Assembly (NCBI RefSeq): GCF_001273755.1
Contig: NZ_LGYA01000001.1
Span: 990,683-1,054,682 of the forward strand
Direction of reading: 5' to 3'
From: Peribacillus butanolivorans
GTDB taxonomy: Bacteria; Bacillota; Bacilli; Bacillales; DSM-1321
DNA length: 64,000 nucleotides
Shown: in pieces, positions 8,674-17,254 of the stretch
Numbering within the stretch: position 1 is the first letter of the stretch
Layout: each line of letters starts with the position of its first letter
Program-made: the position numbers and the translations under genes
The notes under the pieces: model-generated
Database searches by the model: none
Told to the model about the DNA's origin: nothing
What the model saw: only the letters and a program-made list of their open reading frames with translations

Positions 8674-8895
8674 TCATCCGGATCTATCATACCTAGGTTT
8701 AATAAGGCGGGCAGAAAGAATATTGTTCATTTTAAATGTTCGTTTTGTCTGCCTTAGAAAACAATAGGCACGAATATGTCCTGGATTTATTTCAAGCACC
8801 TGAATTTTCCGCTGGGTAATCTTCCCTTGTTCGGAGAGATAAATAATCTCTAAGGGAATATTCCCCTCCAAATGTTTACGAAGAATATATTTCAT
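8674..8895 (-). CDS. Small WYL-domain-like protein
   Basis: 73 residues, basic. The segment from residue 14 (PLEIIYLSEQGKITQRKIQVLEI) to RAYCFLRQTKRTFKMNNILSARL follows the WYL-domain beta-barrel pattern (I-Y-x-S... R-x-I-x-P..., Y-C-x-x-R-x-x-R-x-F-x-x-x-R-I), the ligand-sensing fold found at the end of HTH regulators. There is no DNA-binding domain, so it is a stand-alone module. SD AAGGAGTG lies eight bases from the ATG. Role unknown. Confidence 0.7.
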   Translation of the reverse strand: MKYILRKHLEGNIPLEIIYLSEQGKITQRKIQVLEINPGHIRAYCFLRQTKRTFKMNNILSARLIKPRYDRSG

Positions 8896-9032
8896 TTTTT
8901 ATCACTCCTTAGCATACTTTTATTATATACGAACGTATGTTTTTTATGCAAATAAAAAAAGAACACTAGTTCGTATTTTTTAACAGAGAAATTCCTTAAA
9001 AGATAAACATAAAATTTTTTTAAAATAATTCG

Positions 9033-9060
9033 TTGACTTTTTATTAAAAAAACTTATAAT
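9033..9060 (+). promoter_or_regulatory. Sigma-A promoter of the tRNA gene
   Basis: TTGACT (9033-9038), 16 bases, then a perfect TATAAT (9055-9060). The tRNA begins 44 bases downstream. Confidence 0.75.
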
Positions 9061-9103
9061 AAATTATGTACTTAAGTAATAGAACAAGCTAATTAATACA
9101 TAC

Positions 9104-9175
9104 GACTTGTTAGCTCAGTGGGAGAGCACTTCCTTGACAGGGAAGGGGTCGTGGGTTCGAATCCCTCACAGGTCA
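9104..9175 (+). tRNA. tRNA-Val (anticodon GAC), solitary
   Basis: 72 nt cloverleaf. Acceptor GACTTGT pairs with ACAGGTC (one G-U), D-arm GCTC/GAGC with a 7-base loop, anticodon stem CTTCC/GGAAG with loop TTGACAG giving anticodon GAC, 5-base variable loop, T-loop TTCGAAT. The T-stem GTGGG/CCCTC has a T-T mismatch at its second pair. CCA is not encoded. It has its own promoter and a terminator right after it and is not in a tRNA cluster. Valine identity follows from the anticodon alone. Confidence 0.85.
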
Positions 9176-9178
9176 TCC

Positions 9179-9224
9179 GAACGGCGGAAGCATTGTTAAG
9201 CAATGTTTTTGCCGTTTTTTATTT
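9179..9224 (+). terminator. Terminator of the tRNA-Val gene
   Basis: AACGGC and GCATTG pair with CAATGT and GCCGTT around TTAA, followed by TTTTTTATTTT. Confidence 0.85.
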
Positions 9225-9589
9225 TATCAATTTATTATACAAAGAAGATCGTTACGTATAAACCTTACCCTCGAATATCTTGTTCGGGGGTTTTCTATGT
9301 CCATAGAATAGAATGGAACAGTGTCGATAATAGATATTTCATAGATGAAATTGTAAATTTCTGTAGGGGGAAATGCTAGTTTCGCAGAAAAAATCATGAA
9401 AGACTAAAAATTCAATTGCAAGGAAAATATTGAATTAAATGGTAAAATAACTATGAGAACAGAGTAGCAAAAATAGATACTTTCATTGTTATATTAAAAG
9501 ATTAGCTGGTAGCAGGAAAGGGCAATATATGTGGAAGGATAGTAAAGTGAAGGGGAACCATGTATTTTAATAAAGAAGGAGAGATTTAC
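9225..9589. other. Intergenic stretch between tRNA-Val and the PfpI gene
   Basis: Contains a hairpin with a short T-run at about 9268-9294 (CCCTCGAA with TTCGGGGG, then TTTTC) that could be a second terminator. Otherwise AT-rich with no coding signal; the PfpI promoter should lie in the last 150 bases. Confidence 0.4.
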
Positions 9590-10114
9590 ATGCGATTAGT
9601 AGGAAAGAAAATTATCAGTCTTGTGCACCATGATTTTGAAGATTTAGAGCTCTGGTATCCAATCTTGCGTTTAAAAGAAGAGGGAGCGATTGTTCACCTC
9701 GCTGGAGAAAAGGCAAATGAAACGTATATTGGAAAATATGGTGTGCCTGCTGTATCAGATTTTGCATATAGTAGTATTAAAGCGGATGAATATGATGCCA
9801 TCCTTGTCCCAGGAGGTTGGGCCCCTGATAAAATTCGTCGTTTTCCTGAAGTGATTACACTTATCCAGAGCATGGAAGAAAGTAAAAAGCCAATCGGACA
9901 AATCTGTCATGCAGGATGGGTCTTAATCTCTGCTAAAATTTTGCAGGGGAAGAATGTTACGAGTACACCTGGTATTAGAGATGATATGGAGAATGCGGGG
10001 GCAACATGGATAGATAAGGCTGTTGTAGTAGACGGACATCTTGTATCCAGCAGACGCCCTCCAGATCTTCCAGATTATTTAAGAGAATTGATAAAAGTAA
10101 TTGAAAAACGCTAA
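9590..10114 (+). CDS. DJ-1/PfpI-family protein (intracellular protease or deglycase type)
   Basis: 174 residues. The nucleophile elbow is QICHAGW, with Cys106-His107, and VPGGWAPDKIRRFPEV precedes it, as in PfpI/YfkM/YraA-type proteins. The family includes proteases, chaperones and methylglyoxal-adduct deglycases, so the exact activity is open. I chose the ATG at 9590 because AAGGAGAG lies at the correct distance; an ATG 30 bases upstream lacks that support. Single gene with its own terminator. Stress induction is typical of the family but no specific operator was recognised. Confidence 0.88.
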   Translation: MRLVGKKIISLVHHDFEDLELWYPILRLKEEGAIVHLAGEKANETYIGKYGVPAVSDFAYSSIKADEYDAILVPGGWAPDKIRRFPEVITLIQSMEESKKPIGQICHAGWVLISAKILQGKNVTSTPGIRDDMENAGATWIDKAVVVDGHLVSSRRPPDLPDYLRELIKVIEKR

Positions 10115-10126
10115 AATATAATATGA

Positions 10127-10167
10127 CAAAAAAAGTGGTTTTTCCTCCTGGAGAAATCACTTTTTTA
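10127..10167 (+). terminator. Terminator after the PfpI gene
   Basis: AAAAAAGTGGTTTTTCC pairs with GGAGAAATCACTTTTTT (wobble pairs inside), then TAT. Confidence 0.8.
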
Positions 10168-10534
10168 TCAATGAATTTCTGATTAAAAAATATTTTTAGA
10201 AAATATAATAAAGAACGAACTCAGAATGTTAGTAATTATGGTCTCAAAATTGTAACTGCTTATACAGTAAAATTCAGGATCCAGTAAACAAAGTGTTGTG
10301 AAGTGTTATTGAGATGTTTGAAGGTAAGGTAAAAATCAGAAGAGGATAAAAAGTATTCGTACCAACTAGCAATTCTTTATTAAAAGAAATAAGTCAAAAC
10401 TCTAGGAGCGGGTGTCGTTATCGACACCGGCTTCTTTTCAATATGGGGAAAGACTATGGATATGTTTACTTAGTATTGATCGAGACTATTTTTCGAATAA
10501 TAGTAACAAAATACTATTTGCGCGGGGGTAAGGT
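10168..10534 (+). other. Non-coding stretch ending in an orphan terminator
   Basis: No ORF with coding character. A TATAAT element lies near 10204-10209 and a good terminator near 10405-10438 (GGTGTCG TTAT CGACACC flanked by AGC/GCT, then TTCTTTT) with no gene between them. That leaves room for a small RNA of about 200 nt, or the terminator is left from a lost gene. Confidence 0.35.
10405..10438 (+). terminator. Orphan Rho-independent terminator
   Basis: AGC-G-GGTGTCG, TTAT loop, CGACACC-G-GCT, then TTCTTTT. No annotated gene ends here. Confidence 0.65.
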
Positions 10535-12637
10535 TTGAAAAATATTCGAGAAATTTTCATTGACGATTTAAAAAGTATTTATAGGAATTTGTTTGTCTGT
10601 ATCGTTGTTATTTTTCTAATGTTTATCCCGTCTATTTATGCTTGGTTTAACATTGTTGCTTCTTGGGACCCTTATGCCAATACGGAAGGCATCCTTGTCG
10701 GTGTTTCCAATAATGATAAAGGTACAGAGTTAAATGGTGAAGCCGTGAACTTAGGCAATGAAGTTATAGAGGGGCTAAAGGGGAATTCAGATTTAGGCTG
10801 GAGATTCACAACAGAAAAAGATGCCATTGCAAAGGTGAAAAAGGGAGATTATTACGCATCTATCATCATTCCAGCTGATTTTTCAGAACATATTGCGACC
10901 ATCATGACAGATGATCCCATTAAAGCGGAGATTGATTACTATGTTAATGAAAAAATCAATTCCATTGCTCCTAAAATGACTGCAGCAGGGGCTAATAGTA
11001 TTGTGGACAATGTGAGCAAAAGCTTTATTAAAACAGCTAGCGGGAGTATCCTTTCAATCTTTAATGAACTGGGAATCACATTGCAAAATGAGTTACCGAC
11101 CATTCAAAAAATGAAGAATATGGTGTATTTATTAGAGGAGAAACTTCCTGAGCTTGAGCAAAATATCAAAACGGTCCAAACACATGTAAAAAGGGCTGAA
11201 GACATCATTAAGATGGTTAATGATGGTCTGGATTCAATTGAAGGAATAACTTCACAAAAAGACAAATTAGTGTCAGACGTTTCTAGTTATGTAGATTCAA
11301 CAAGGCAGGCATTCGAGGGGATCAATCCACTATTAGTAAATGATCTTGCAAATGTAAGAAGCGATAATGAATCTATTTTAGTGCTGGCAAACCGGTTAAC
11401 GAATCAGGAGTTGCCTAGCAATGAGGTGGATCAGATAGTTGAACAAGGGATAACGAGGATAAAAAAAGAGTTGTACCTGTTGGACAGTATGTATAATTTA
11501 TTAGTGAGAGTCAATCAATTTAGTGAGAATAACTGGCTTCAACCAGAAATAAAGCTAATGGATAATCTGCGGGATAATGCTTCGAATCAACTTCAAGCGC
11601 TGAATAACCGTTCCTTTGGCTCACTTATAGATCTTGGTGAGAACAATGATAAAGTCTTGGCAAGCTTCCAGGATAACTATTCAAAGGAAACAGGACCAAA
11701 ATTCAATGAAATTTGGAATGAAACGGATTCCATATTGAAAAAAGTTCAGCTCACAATGGAAGAGGGTAGCCAGGTTCTTCCTGAAGTAAGGACACTGTTA
11801 AATGAGACCAATCGAACGTTGGAAACTCGCACAGGTGAAATCGATAAGTTACAGAATAAGTTTCCAGAAATCGAAACGAAAATAAAGGCTCTAGCGGCTA
11901 AAATGAGAGAAATCGATAAGTCTTATAACATGGAAGAAGTGATTGCTTTCTTAAAAAATGACATCGAGCAAGAAAGCGACTTCTTTTCAGAACCAGTGCT
12001 ACTCAATAAACACAGTTTATTTCCGATTCCAAACTATGGATCAGCCATGTCCCCATTCTTCACCGCACTTTCACTTTGGGTGGGTGGCACAATATTAATT
12101 TCCATGCTAAGCGTGGATGTTTCTCATAAAGTTTACAGCCCGTATCAAATATATATTGGGCGGTACCTAATATTCTTCATCATTGGGTTAATGCAGGCAC
12201 TCAGTGTTTCTATAGGCAATATTATCCTAATTGATGTATATGTAGCTGATAAATTTGAGTACATCGTGTTTTCTGTCTTGATTAGTACAGTATTTACACT
12301 CATTGTCTACACCTTTGTTTCAGTTCTTGGAAATGTGGGAAAGGGAATAAGTGTTGTCTTAATGGTCCTCCAAATATCAAGTTCAGGCGGGACCTTCCCT
12401 ATTCAAGTGACACCACTATTTTTTCAACATATCAATCCCTTCTTGCCATTCACCTATGCAGTTGGTTTACTTCGTGAATCGGTTGGGGGAATAACCTGGA
12501 GTGTTGCTGGCAAGGATATTTTTGTCTTATTTCTCTTTTTAATAATCACTCTCATCTTAGGTATCGTTCTGAAGAAACCATTGCATGCTAGAACGCAAAA
12601 AATGAAGGATAAATTATATGGAAGCAGAATTTTTTAA
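10535..12637 (+). CDS. YhgE/Pip-domain membrane protein (EsaA-like, ABC-2 permease fold)
   Basis: 700 residues. One N-terminal transmembrane helix (residues 19-39, followed by PSIYAWFNI, the YhgE/Pip signature), a long extracellular coiled-coil region (about 60-490), then five or six C-terminal membrane helices (about 510-690) of ABC-2 permease type with SSGGTFPIQVTP and PFLPFTYAVGLLRE. The family includes phage infection protein Pip of Lactococcus and type VII secretion component EsaA/YueB. No type VII genes are nearby, so a general transport role is likely. The start is TTG after GGGGGTAAGG. It seems monocistronic. Confidence 0.88.
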   Translation: MKNIREIFIDDLKSIYRNLFVCIVVIFLMFIPSIYAWFNIVASWDPYANTEGILVGVSNNDKGTELNGEAVNLGNEVIEGLKGNSDLGWRFTTEKDAIAKVKKGDYYASIIIPADFSEHIATIMTDDPIKAEIDYYVNEKINSIAPKMTAAGANSIVDNVSKSFIKTASGSILSIFNELGITLQNELPTIQKMKNMVYLLEEKLPELEQNIKTVQTHVKRAEDIIKMVNDGLDSIEGITSQKDKLVSDVSSYVDSTRQAFEGINPLLVNDLANVRSDNESILVLANRLTNQELPSNEVDQIVEQGITRIKKELYLLDSMYNLLVRVNQFSENNWLQPEIKLMDNLRDNASNQLQALNNRSFGSLIDLGENNDKVLASFQDNYSKETGPKFNEIWNETDSILKKVQLTMEEGSQVLPEVRTLLNETNRTLETRTGEIDKLQNKFPEIETKIKALAAKMREIDKSYNMEEVIAFLKNDIEQESDFFSEPVLLNKHSLFPIPNYGSAMSPFFTALSLWVGGTILISMLSVDVSHKVYSPYQIYIGRYLIFFIIGLMQALSVSIGNIILIDVYVADKFEYIVFSVLISTVFTLIVYTFVSVLGNVGKGISVVLMVLQISSSGGTFPIQVTPLFFQHINPFLPFTYAVGLLRESVGGITWSVAGKDIFVLFLFLIITLILGIVLKKPLHARTQKMKDKLYGSRIF

Positions 12638-13029
12638 AATAGAAACGAGAATATATGTATGTCTCCAGTTCGTCAAATAGGTAGGGTAGTCTTTGGAGTC
12701 TGTCAAGTATGTTTGCGCTAGAAATTGGTCCAACTACTTTTCTTAAATGTGAAAGGTTGGCGCGTTTACAAAAATCATCATTGAAGAATAGTCTGGATCC
12801 TTTTTTATTAAGGGTCTCAGGCTATTTGTCTATTTATGGGTTGGAACTAGAATAATGTTTCTTACGAAATTAAGTAGTATTGCTTTATTTATACAATAAA
12901 AAGAGTTGATTGAAAAATACCGATAAATTAGAATTTTTGCATTTTTATAGTTGACAAAAACCATTGGATTAATCATTATTAAGAAATAATGTTTAGTAAA
13001 TCAATGCGATTTAAAAGTGGGGTGACTTT
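12638..13029. other. Intergenic region upstream of the ABC importer operon
   Basis: No coding signal. A likely promoter, TTGACA (12951-12956) with CATTAT 17 bases downstream, would start transcription about 40 bases before the ATPase gene. No riboswitch was recognised. Confidence 0.45.
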
Positions 13030-13872
13030 ATGTATTTAACAATAGATGGAATTGAAAAAAGTTTTTTGAATGAAAAGAAAGAAAGCATAAAGGTGCTCGA
13101 TGAGATTAACATAGAGGTCGAGAAAGGAAGCTTCGTTTCGATTGTTGGGCCATCAGGCTGCGGTAAATCGACACTCCTGTATCTAATTGCTGGTCTGGAT
13201 AAGGCTGATAAAGGGGAGATCCGTGTAGCTGGAAAAAAGGTGATGAAGCCAGGACCGGAACGAGTCGTAGTGTTTCAAGAGGCAGGGTTATTTCCTTGGT
13301 TAACGGTACTTGAAAATGTTACATACGGATTGAAGTTAAAGAAAATGCCCAAAGAAGAGGCGAAATCGAAGGCATTAGACATTTTAAAAATGGTTCACCT
13401 CAGTCGCTATGTGGATTCCTATCCACATCAGCTCTCAGGGGGCATGAAACAGAGGGTAGCCATTGCAAGAGCGCTGGTTATGGAACCGGATATTCTGTTG
13501 ATGGATGAGCCATTTTCTGCGCTTGATGAGCAAACGAGGATGGTCTTGCATAAAGAGCTGCTCGAAATCTGGAGAAAAACAAAAGTGACAATCTTTTTTG
13601 TTACCCATAATATTCGTGAGGCTGTTCAGCTTTCTGAAAAAATTATCGTCTTTGCAACCCGTCCCGGGAAAATTAAAGAGACGATTTCCGTCCCATCCAT
13701 GAAAGATGGAGTTATGCCAGATAGTGTAACTTTGAACACTGAACAAAGGGTTCTATCGATCTTGCAGGAGGAAATTGAAAAAGTGTTGAAGGAGGAAATG
13801 GGGAATGATTACAGCTTTAAGACGAATCATATTCATCGCGATGATAGCGGGGATATGGGAAGTCACATCTAG
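13030..13872 (+). CDS. ABC transporter ATP-binding protein (nitrate/sulfonate/taurine type)
   Basis: 280 residues. Walker A GPSGCGKST near residue 40, the Q-loop in VFQEAGLFPWLTVLENV, signature LSGGMKQRVAIARAL, Walker B LLMDEPFSALDEQTR, H-loop THNIREAV. The PWLTVLENV element is typical of the SsuB/TauB/NrtD group. The C-terminus overlaps the next gene by 68 bases. With the permease and lipoprotein downstream it forms a three-gene importer like YtlC-YtlD-YtlA of B. subtilis. No monooxygenase gene accompanies it, so sulfonate use is not proven. Confidence 0.9.
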   Translation: MYLTIDGIEKSFLNEKKESIKVLDEINIEVEKGSFVSIVGPSGCGKSTLLYLIAGLDKADKGEIRVAGKKVMKPGPERVVVFQEAGLFPWLTVLENVTYGLKLKKMPKEEAKSKALDILKMVHLSRYVDSYPHQLSGGMKQRVAIARALVMEPDILLMDEPFSALDEQTRMVLHKELLEIWRKTKVTIFFVTHNIREAVQLSEKIIVFATRPGKIKETISVPSMKDGVMPDSVTLNTEQRVLSILQEEIEKVLKEEMGNDYSFKTNHIHRDDSGDMGSHI

Positions 13873-14563
13873 ACTTTCCAGTCTTCCAGATTTCATGTTT
13901 CCGAGCCTGACTCAAGTGTTGGAAACTCTGTTTAATGGACTAGTAAGCGGACAAATAACCGATGCTATCGGAAAAAGCCTTGGCCGTATCCTGATCGGCT
14001 TTACGATTGCCATTATAATAGGTCTAATATTAGGATATTTCATTTGGCGCTTTAAACTGGTTGAAGATACGCTTGGATTCGTCGTGACGGCTTTACAGTC
14101 CATACCGAGTATCGTTTGGTTCCCTTTAGCAATAATTTGGTTTGGATTGAATGATTTTTCGATTCTCTTTATCGTCACTATCGGCGCAACTTGGACGATG
14201 ACCGTTAATGCAACCAGTGGATTCCGGAATGTGCCCCAGCTGTATCAACGGGTTGCCAAAACATATGGATCGACCGGATTTCATTTTCTACGTACCGTGA
14301 TTTTACCAGCATCTGTTCCACAAATAATATCCGGGCTGCGAATTGCATGGGCATTTTCTTGGCGTGCATTGATGGCAGGTGAATTACTTGGCGGAGGCGG
14401 CGGTCTTGGACAATTGCTAGAAATGGGTAGATCGCTCGGACAAATGGATTTGGTCATCTCCGTAATGATCATTATCGCAATTATCGGAACAATCGTGGAT
14501 AATGTTGTCTTCTCACGTCTAGAACGAAATGTTCAACTGAAATGGGGAGTAAATCAACGGTAG
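13805..14563 (+). CDS. ABC transporter permease (nitrate/sulfonate/taurine type)
   Basis: 252 residues with about six membrane helices and the EAA-type loop AKTYGSTGFHFLRTVILPASVPQIISGLRIAWAFSWRALMAGELLGG cut across residues 155-200. The start ATG lies inside the end of the ATPase gene (68-base overlap) but has an excellent SD (AAGGAGG) about ten bases upstream, so I keep it; a later ATG at 13838 would lose the first helix start. It should pair as a homodimer with the ATPase. Confidence 0.9.
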   Translation: MITALRRIIFIAMIAGIWEVTSRLSSLPDFMFPSLTQVLETLFNGLVSGQITDAIGKSLGRILIGFTIAIIIGLILGYFIWRFKLVEDTLGFVVTALQSIPSIVWFPLAIIWFGLNDFSILFIVTIGATWTMTVNATSGFRNVPQLYQRVAKTYGSTGFHFLRTVILPASVPQIISGLRIAWAFSWRALMAGELLGGGGGLGQLLEMGRSLGQMDLVISVMIIIAIIGTIVDNVVFSRLERNVQLKWGVNQR

Positions 14564-14598
14564 TTTAATAAGATTATAGTTTAAAAGGAGAGGGAAAT

Positions 14599-15612
14599 AT
14601 GCTGAGAAAATCATTTTTTGCCCTTATTATGTCTGTATTGTTAATCGGAATAGTAAGCGGATGCACACAACCCACAAGTAAAGAAGAGGGAAAAGGCACT
14701 GGGAAACAAACTGTGAAAATTGGATATTTTCCTAACTTAACTCACAGTGCAACGATCATTGCACTTGAAAAAGGCTTTTTTGAAGAAGAGTTCGGTGAAG
14801 ATGTTAAGATTGAAACCAAAACAGTGGCTAATGGTGGTCTATTTATGGAAGCAATGGCTACAAACGCTATTGATGTCGGAACAGTTGGGCCTGGTCCATT
14901 ACTCAACTTTTACGTTAAAAACCCGGAATACCACCTGATTTCTGGAGCTGTTAATGGCGGGGCCGTTCTTGTGTCTAGTGAGGGCAGCAAGGTAACGGAT
15001 TTAAAAGATTTAGACGGTAAAAAAGTAGCGATTCCTGTTATAGGGAGCACACAGGATGTCATGCTTAGAAAAGCGCTTCAAGACGTTGACTTAAAACCGA
15101 CTACTAACGGAGGAACAGTTGAGTTATATGCGGCAGCACCCGCTGACACAACAGCACTTTTTGTCCAAAAATCAGTCGATGCTGCAGCTACCCAGGAACC
15201 ATGGGGATATGTATTGGAAAACCAGGCAAAGGGAAAGTTAGTGCTTGACTGGGATCAGTTTGCATGGGGAAAAGATTCACCAAACACGGTAGTGGCTGCA
15301 AGTCAGAAGTTCTTGGATAAAAAGGGGCTCGCCGCATCTTATTTGAAAGCTCACAAAAAAGCAGTGGATTTTATCCAAAACAATCCTGAAGAAAGCCAAG
15401 AATTAGTTATTAAGCATTTAAAGAAACTAACTGGAAAAGAATTAAGCAAAGAAGAAGTTACCTCTGCGTTTTCACGCTTAGAAGTAACAACGGAAGTTAA
15501 TGAACAAGTTATTCAGGAAATGGCTGATATAAGCAAAGAAGCGGGATATGTTCCTAGCAGTGATATTAAGGGTATGATTGACTTATCTATTCTTAAAGAA
15601 GTATCCAAGTAA
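14599..15612 (+). CDS. Substrate-binding lipoprotein of the nitrate/sulfonate/taurine-type ABC importer
   Basis: 337 residues. Lipoprotein signal peptide with lipobox IVSGC (Cys22), a charged linker, then the periplasmic-binding-protein core (KIGYFPNLTHSATIIALEKGFF, IDVGTVGPGPLLNFYV, VAIPVIGSTQDVMLRKAL). This matches the SsuA/NMT1/YtlA group. The ligand cannot be told from sequence; aliphatic sulfonates, taurine or related sulfur compounds are the usual ones. SD AAAGGAGAG. The gene ends with a strong terminator, closing the operon. Confidence 0.9.
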   Translation: MLRKSFFALIMSVLLIGIVSGCTQPTSKEEGKGTGKQTVKIGYFPNLTHSATIIALEKGFFEEEFGEDVKIETKTVANGGLFMEAMATNAIDVGTVGPGPLLNFYVKNPEYHLISGAVNGGAVLVSSEGSKVTDLKDLDGKKVAIPVIGSTQDVMLRKALQDVDLKPTTNGGTVELYAAAPADTTALFVQKSVDAAATQEPWGYVLENQAKGKLVLDWDQFAWGKDSPNTVVAASQKFLDKKGLAASYLKAHKKAVDFIQNNPEESQELVIKHLKKLTGKELSKEEVTSAFSRLEVTTEVNEQVIQEMADISKEAGYVPSSDIKGMIDLSILKEVSK

Positions 15613-15622
15613 TAAATGTAAA

Positions 15623-15662
15623 AAAACGCCTCAGCCGATTTTTGGCCTTGGGCGTTTTTTTT
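15623..15662 (+). terminator. Terminator of the ABC importer operon
   Basis: AACGCCTCAGCC / GGCCTTGGGCGTT stem-loop followed by eight Ts. Confidence 0.9.
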
Positions 15663-16000
15663 GTGCGCCTTAATAGATTTGAGAAATATTGAATGTTAAA
15701 TTCGGTTTACATAGTAATGCGAAAATGTTTTTGCAAATCATATGAAAGTAATAAATGAATTCGAATATCAAGCGGAGAGGTTTGTAATGAGTCAAAAGAG
15801 TAGTCAAACAACCATTGCTTTGAATTTCCCAATAACTTCTTATGATAAATCTGAAAATTTTAACATTCTTAGTGGATGAACTGGGTAAAGTGGAGCTGAA
15901 GGCAGTTAAAAGATAAATGGTAGAGAGAGCTTCATGCCTTAGACTGATATAGTTTGAGGCTTTTTACTTTACCTAGGAGCAGGCAATTTTTCTCTAGAGC
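15663..16000 (+). other. Intergenic stretch with a possible 30-codon ORF and a hairpin
   Basis: ATG at 15787 with SD-like GGAGAGG opens a 30-codon frame (MSQKSSQTTIALNFPITSYD..., stop 15879). A hairpin GCCTTAGACT/AGTTTGAGGC followed by TTTTTAC lies at 15937-15970. The ORF resembles nothing I know and could be chance or a remnant. Confidence 0.3.
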
Positions 16001-16942
16001 TTACTTTGGGCAAACTTGATTTAAGGCCTCAATAATATGATCTACTTCTTCCCACGAATGGATGGTTGCACCGGCAGCAAATGAATGCCCTCCTCCATTG
16101 AATTGCCGGGCAATTGAAGAGATAGGGATATTTCTTGAACGAATTCTGACACGGATTTCCGTCGGATATTCGATAAAGAACACCCAGATTTTGTTTCCTT
16201 TAATAGAAGAAAGGGTGTTAACTAAGTTTGAAGCTTCTACTCGGTCTACACCATACTTATTTAACAGTTCCTTTGTCATAATAAAGTAAGCTACCCCTTT
16301 ATCGGTTACTTTGAAGCTCATAAGAATATCTTTTTGAAGCCTTGAAGAATTTTTAGTCTTTGTATTAAGAAGGTTATGGATTCTTTCTGGCTGAAAATTA
16401 TAAGTTCGTAAGAGCGAAACCGTTTTTAAGGTCCTAGGAGAAGTATTTCCATTCAAGAAACGCCCTGTATCACTAATTATCCCTGCATAAAATGCTTTAG
16501 CTGCTTCTTTGTTTATTTTAAAATCCTCTTGAAAATTCAAAAATAAGTCAACAAGCATTTCACTTGCAGAGCTATAAGAAGGGTCAACCCAAGAAAGGTC
16601 ACCGAATTGTTCATATTCGGGGTGGTGGTCAATTTTAATCAACATGTCCCCATGTGTATATCGGGAATCACTAATGCGTGAAGTGCTAGAAGTATCACAA
16701 ACGATCACTAATGCACCCTTGTAAGTTTTATCAGGGATAACTTCCATTTTACTAATAAACAACAGGCTATCTACTTCTTCTCCTACCACATAAACCTCCT
16801 TGGAGGGATAGGAATGTTTAATTAGTTGTTGTAGCCCGACTTGTGATCCTATAGCATCCGGGTCCGGATTAATATGACGGTGAATGATAATAGTAGAATA
16901 TTTCCTGATGGCTTTGACTATTTCGTTTTTTATATTTTCCAT
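16001..16942 (-). CDS. DHH-DHHA1 phosphoesterase (NrnA-like nanoRNase/pAp phosphatase)
   Basis: 313 residues from the chosen start. DHH-family motifs: HRHINPDPDAIGSQ (residues 21-34, metal-binding DxD), CDTS near 80, the DHHPEY motif near 105, DTGRF near 155, and the DHHA1 glycine motif NGGGHSFAAGA near the end. NrnA degrades short oligoribonucleotides and dephosphorylates 3',5'-pAp. The ATG at 16942 has SD AGGGAGA; a longer frame begins 42 bases upstream without SD. B. subtilis NrnA (YtqI) has the same length. Whether this copy or another is the main NrnA is unknown. Confidence 0.88.
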   Translation of the reverse strand: MENIKNEIVKAIRKYSTIIIHRHINPDPDAIGSQVGLQQLIKHSYPSKEVYVVGEEVDSLLFISKMEVIPDKTYKGALVIVCDTSSTSRISDSRYTHGDMLIKIDHHPEYEQFGDLSWVDPSYSSASEMLVDLFLNFQEDFKINKEAAKAFYAGIISDTGRFLNGNTSPRTLKTVSLLRTYNFQPERIHNLLNTKTKNSSRLQKDILMSFKVTDKGVAYFIMTKELLNKYGVDRVEASNLVNTLSSIKGNKIWVFFIEYPTEIRVRIRSRNIPISSIARQFNGGGHSFAAGATIHSWEEVDHIIEALNQVCPK

Positions 16943-17224
16943 TTTGCCATCTCCCTTTGAATCTATAATTACCTCGTAGATCAATATTAGATTAAAAAAA
17001 TTTAATATAGAAAAGAAAGCATGAACTAATGAATTTTATTTACATATAAAATTAGGTACTCTAATCATCACATGTCACAAGTGTAAAGGCAATTCCAAAC
17101 ACCATAAAATGAGTATAGAGAGATTTCAGAGTGTGTTAGGAATATCAATATTTCAAATTCATAATTAAATAGTTTAGAGAGGGGGACAATTAAATTAGCT
17201 ATTATTAAGTAATAAACAAAATTA
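16943..17224. other. AT-rich intergenic region
   Basis: Holds the upstream region of the nrnA-like gene and no convincing gene. A 100-codon minus-strand frame across 17068-17370 lacks an SD and overlaps the leader of the next operon, so it is not called. Confidence 0.4.
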
Positions 17225-17253
17225 TTGCAAAATTCAATTAATAGATTTATACT
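17225..17253 (+). promoter_or_regulatory. Sigma-A promoter of the acyl-CoA operon leader
   Basis: TTGCAA (17225-17230), exactly 17 bases, TATACT (17248-17253). Predicted start near 17260, about 200 bases before the first gene. Confidence 0.65.
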
Positions 17254-17254
17254 T

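Noticed and set aside
10535-12637. Type VII secretion component EsaA/YueB
   Set aside because: Same fold, but no EssA/EssB/EssC/EsxA-type gene nearby, so only the general YhgE/Pip call is made.
13030-15612. Assignment as ssuBCA sulfonate system
   Set aside because: No SsuD-type monooxygenase or sulfur regulator adjacent; ligand left open.
16001-16984. Longer start (14 extra codons) for the NrnA-like gene
   Set aside because: No SD at the upstream ATG; the ATG at 16942 has AGGGAGA and gives the normal family length.
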